The position numbers and the translations under genes were made by a program. Below the pieces are notes generated by a model. It made no database searches, was not told where the DNA came from, and saw only the letters and a list, made by a program, of their open reading frames with translations. From Antedon mediterranea (Eukaryota > Echinodermata > Crinoidea > Comatulida > Antedonidae), in contig NC_092675.1 of assembly GCF_964355755.1 (NCBI RefSeq), forward strand, positions 21,280,912-21,344,911: DNA of 64,000 bases, given 5' to 3'. This document shows, in pieces, positions 61,723 to 64,000 of this stretch. Position 1 is the first letter of the stretch. Every line of letters starts with the position of its first letter.

Positions 61723-61824
61723 CAATGGTGTTGCGTAGCACTGTGTAAATTATATATAAATCATACTGTAAATTATAGAAACAGTGCTCATATTCGGAAC
61801 ATGATCTTATAATCGCGTCGAGCA
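61721..61824 (+). repeat. left arm of 104-bp inverted repeat
   Basis: It runs from ATCAATGGTGTTGCGTAGCA to TAATCGCGTCGAGCA and is matched, reverse-complemented with about two differences, by 63828-63931. Both arms are bordered externally by (TA)n. Confidence 0.92.
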
Positions 61825-62072
61825 TATATATATATATATTTCAGTATATCACCGGGCGGTTTAGAATTAATGTTCTTTGCCTACTGTGTTTATATATATA
61901 AAAGTATCTCTTCGGAGATCCCGCCTCGTGAATATAAATACTGTAAGATGAGGGTGTATCAATTTGATCTCTGTTGCGCATGTGTACAACTGAGGACTAG
62001 TGCTGTTCCGCCGTACCACGCCGAGAATGTTAAAGAGTCGCTATCCAATCGAGTTCGAACAATACCATGAAA

Positions 62073-62144
62073 GCCCCAGTGGTCTAATGGTTAGGACATC
62101 TGCATATCAAGCAGACGGTCCGAGTTCGAGTCTCGGTTGGGGCG
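62073..62144 (+). tRNA. tRNA-like gene, anticodon AUC (would read Asp GAU), array copy 1
   Basis: Cloverleaf by hand: acceptor GCCCCAG pairs with TTGGGGC, discriminator G73; D stem GTCT/GGAC; anticodon stem TCTGC/GCAGA with loop ATATCAA (U33 kept, anticodon AUC); T stem CCGAG/CTCGG with loop TTCGAGT. A box TGGTCTAATGG fits consensus. T5 terminator follows two bases after the gene. The D arm GGTCTAATGGTTAGGA resembles tRNA-Glu more than tRNA-Asp. AUC is not a normal eukaryotic Asp anticodon (GUC is used), so this may be a tRNA-derived repeat, not a decoding tRNA. Confidence 0.8.
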
Positions 62145-62436
62145 ACTTTTTCTCATTCTCACAGATTTCCTCATCTTTATCGTTTCAAATTAATAAATTA
62201 AATTTCAGTATATCACCGGGCGGTTTAGAATTAATGTTCTTTGCCTACTGTGTTTATATATATAAAAGTATCTCTTCGGAGATCCCGCCTCGTGAATAAA
62301 AATACTGTAAGATGAGGGTGTATCAATTTGATCTCTGTTGCGCGTGTGTACAACTGAGGACTAGTGCTGTTCCGCCGTACCACGCCGAGAATGTTAAAGA
62401 GTCGCTATCCAATCGAGTTCGAACAATACCATGAAA

Positions 62437-62508
62437 GCCCCAGTGGTCTAATGGTTAGGACATCTGCATATCAAGCAGACGGTCCGAGTTCGAGTCTCGG
62501 TTGGGGCG
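62437..62508 (+). tRNA. tRNA-like gene, anticodon AUC, array copy 2
   Basis: Identical in the 72-bp gene to copy 1, including G1, the AUC loop and the T5 terminator. Confidence 0.8.
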
Positions 62509-62799
62509 ACTTTTTCTCATTCTCACAGATTTCCTCATCTTTATCGTTTCAAATTAATTAATTAAATTTCAGTATATCACCGGGCGGTTTAGAATTAATG
62601 TTCTTTGCCTACTGTGTTTATATATATAAAAGTATCTCTTCGGAGATCCCGCCTCGTGAATAAAAATACTGTAAGATGAGGGTGTATCAATTTGATCTCT
62701 GTTGCGCGTGTGTACAACTGAGTACTAGTGCTGTTCCGCCGTACCACGCCGAGAATGTTAAAGAGTCGCTAGCCAATCGAGTTCGAACAATACCATGAA

Positions 62800-62871
62800 A
62801 CCCCAGTGGTCTAATGGTTAGGACATCTGCATATCAAGCAGACGGTCCGAGTTCGAGTCTCGGTTGGGGCG
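62800..62871 (+). tRNA. tRNA-like gene, anticodon AUC, array copy 3 (G1 lost)
   Basis: As copy 1, but the leading G is missing, so the first acceptor pair would be A1:C72. The unit is one base shorter. The rest of the cloverleaf and the terminator are intact. Confidence 0.7.
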
Positions 62872-63163
62872 ACTTTTTCTCATTCTCACAGATTTCCTCA
62901 TCTTTATCGTTTCAAATTAATAAATTAAATTTCAGTATATCACCGGGCGGTTTAGAATTAATGTTCTTTGCCTACTGTGTTTATATATATAAAAGTATCT
63001 CTTCGGAGATCCCGCCTCGTGAATAAAAATACTGTAAGATGAGGGTGTATCAATTTGATCTCTGTTGCGCGTGTGTACAACTGAGGACTAGTGCTGTTCC
63101 GCCGTACCACGCCGAGAATGTTAAAGAGTCGCTATCCAATCGAGTTCGAACAATACCATGAAA

Positions 63164-63235
63164 GCCCCAGTGGTCTAATGGTTAGGACATCTGCATATCA
63201 AGCAGACGGTCCGAGTTCGAGTCTCGGTTGGGGCG
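63164..63235 (+). tRNA. tRNA-like gene, anticodon AUC, array copy 4
   Basis: Same 72-bp sequence as copies 1 and 2, with G1:C72 and T5 terminator. Confidence 0.8.
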
Positions 63236-63526
63236 ACTTTTTCTCATTCTCACAGATTTCCTCATCTTTATCGTTTCAAATTAATTAATTAAATTTCAGT
63301 ATATCACCGGGCGGTTTAGAATTAATGTTCTTTGCCTACTGTGTTTATATATATAAAAGTATCTCTTCGGAGATCCCGCCTCGTGAATAAAAATACTGTA
63401 AGATGAGGGTGTATCAATTTGATCTCTGTTGCGCGTGTGTACAACTGAGTACTAGTGCTGTTCCGCCGTACCACGCCGAGAATGTTAAAGAGTCGCTATC
63501 AAATCGAGTTCGAACAATACCATGAA

Positions 63527-63598
63527 ACCCCAGTGGTCTAATGGTTAGGACATCTGCATATCAAGCAGGCGGTCCGAGTTCGAGTCTCGGTTGGGGCG
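63527..63598 (+). tRNA. tRNA-like gene, anticodon AUC, array copy 5 (G1 lost, stem change)
   Basis: G1 is missing as in copy 3, and the anticodon stem 3' strand reads GCAGG, turning the outer pair into T:G. Terminator intact. Confidence 0.65.
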
Positions 63599-63639
63599 AC
63601 TTTTTCTCATTCTCACAGATTTCCTCATGTTTATCGTTT

Positions 63640-63679
<40 letters not shown>

Positions 63680-63736
63680 CATACTGTAAATTATAGAAAC
63701 AGTGCTCATATTCGGAACAGTGCTCATATTCGGAAC

Positions 63737-63784
63737 TCGCCCTGTAAGCGAGAGGTTGCAGGTTCGAATCCAGCCAGAGACATT
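63737..63784 (+). tRNA. tRNA fragment (3' two-thirds, Thr-UGU-like)
   Basis: Anticodon stem CTCGC/GCGAG with loop CCTGTAA (anticodon would be UGU, but U33 is C), then a B box GGTTCGAATCC, an acceptor-like CAGAGAC and a T6 run. There is no D arm upstream on this strand. A D-arm-like TAGCTCATTGGCGAAAG lies on the opposite strand at about 63827-63811. The gene is not complete. Confidence 0.45.
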
Positions 63785-63827
63785 TTTTCATACAACTAAA
63801 AAATACGGAACTTTCGCCAATGAGCTA

Positions 63828-63929
63828 TGCTCGACGCGATTATGAGATCATGTTCCGAATATGAGCACTGTTTCTATAATTTACAGTATGATTTATATAT
63901 AATTTACACAGTGCTACGCAACATCATTG

Positions 63930-63931
<2 letters not shown>
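63828..63931 (-). repeat. right arm of 104-bp inverted repeat
   Basis: Reverse complement of 61721-61824. Part of the same sequence (AAATCATACTGTAAATTATA ... GCTCATATTCGGAAC) also occurs in direct orientation at about 63676-63736. Confidence 0.92.

Positions 63932-64000
<69 letters not shown>
63932..64000. repeat. (TA)n tract to window end
   Basis: Almost pure TA dinucleotide repeat running off the window. Confidence 0.95.

Larger units (their letters stand above)
61839..63640 (+). repeat. five-unit, 363-364 bp tandem array carrying tRNA-like genes
   Basis: Units begin with TTTCAGTATATCACCGGGCG at 61839, 62203, 62567, 62930 and 63294. Each contains TATATATATAAAAG, an ATCTC-TTCG-GAGAT hairpin, a conserved spacer with GTGCTGTTCCGCCGTACCAC, a 72-bp tRNA-like gene, a T5 run and CTCATTCTCACAGATTTCCT. 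Units differ at only a few positions, so the array is recent or homogenised. Units 3 and 5 share variants, as do 2 and 4. Confidence 0.97.

Noticed and set aside
61625-61825. Frame encoding alternating Tyr-Ile
   Set aside because: Translation of the (TA)n tract.
62073-62144. Calling the array genes ordinary tRNA-Asp or tRNA-Glu
   Set aside because: The anticodon AUC is not used for either in eukaryotes, the D arm is Glu-like while codon assignment would be Asp; function is left open.
61870-63288. Repeated frames reading across the tRNA-like array (VRTSAYQADGPSSSLGWGD..)
   Set aside because: They translate the tRNA genes themselves and recur only because the units are tandem copies; no start context or protein family.
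61839-63640. CRISPR-like repeat-spacer layout
   Set aside because: The repeated units are 364 bp with identical spacers and tRNA genes, in an intron-rich animal genome; not a CRISPR array.

Overview
The window is AT-rich animal nuclear DNA with many small, GT-AG-spliced exons. The gene content points to an invertebrate deuterostome: an NF-kappaB p105-type gene keeping Rel, glycine-rich, ankyrin and death domains, HGSNAT, a cytosolic sulfotransferase, secreted C-type lectins and an unusual death-domain protein. I favour an echinoderm (very frequent TAGGCCTA motifs, abundant MITE-like and tRNA-derived repeats), but the class cannot be settled from sequence alone. All gene models below were joined by hand from exon phase and splice consensus.

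Layout: 1-1222 has no gene. A cytosolic sulfotransferase on the minus strand (4044-1223) carries frame breaks and looks like a pseudogene. 4.5-9.4 kb holds a LINE remnant, satellites and SINE-like sequence. 18926-9392 (minus) is a complete 18-exon NF-kappaB p105 homolog (1030 aa), with noncoding 5' exons and a promoter-like GC/CRE region near 24.6 kb. Transcribed the other way from about 27.7 kb is a 7-exon gene for a 306-aa calcineurin-B-like EF-hand protein fused to a C-terminal death domain. 33471-46784 (plus) is a complete 19-exon HGSNAT homolog (628 aa). 55853-49548 (minus) is a complete 8-exon secreted protein (315 aa): signal peptide, C-type lectin domain, Thr-rich stalk made of mini-exons, and a PAN/apple-like C-terminus. 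61297-57294 (minus) is the 3' part of its tandem paralogue; its stalk mini-exons lie in a recent 200-bp tandem amplification. 61.7-63.9 kb is a five-unit, 364-bp tandem array, each unit with a tRNA-like gene (anticodon AUC), bracketed by a 104-bp inverted repeat and (TA)n tracts.

Two neighbouring, divergently arranged genes both encode death domains (NF-kappaB p105 and the EF-hand/death-domain protein). This is suggestive of an immune or stress signalling neighbourhood, but co-function is only an inference. The lectin paralogues fit the large secreted-lectin repertoires of invertebrate immunity. HGSNAT is a lysosomal housekeeping enzyme and is probably unrelated to its neighbours.
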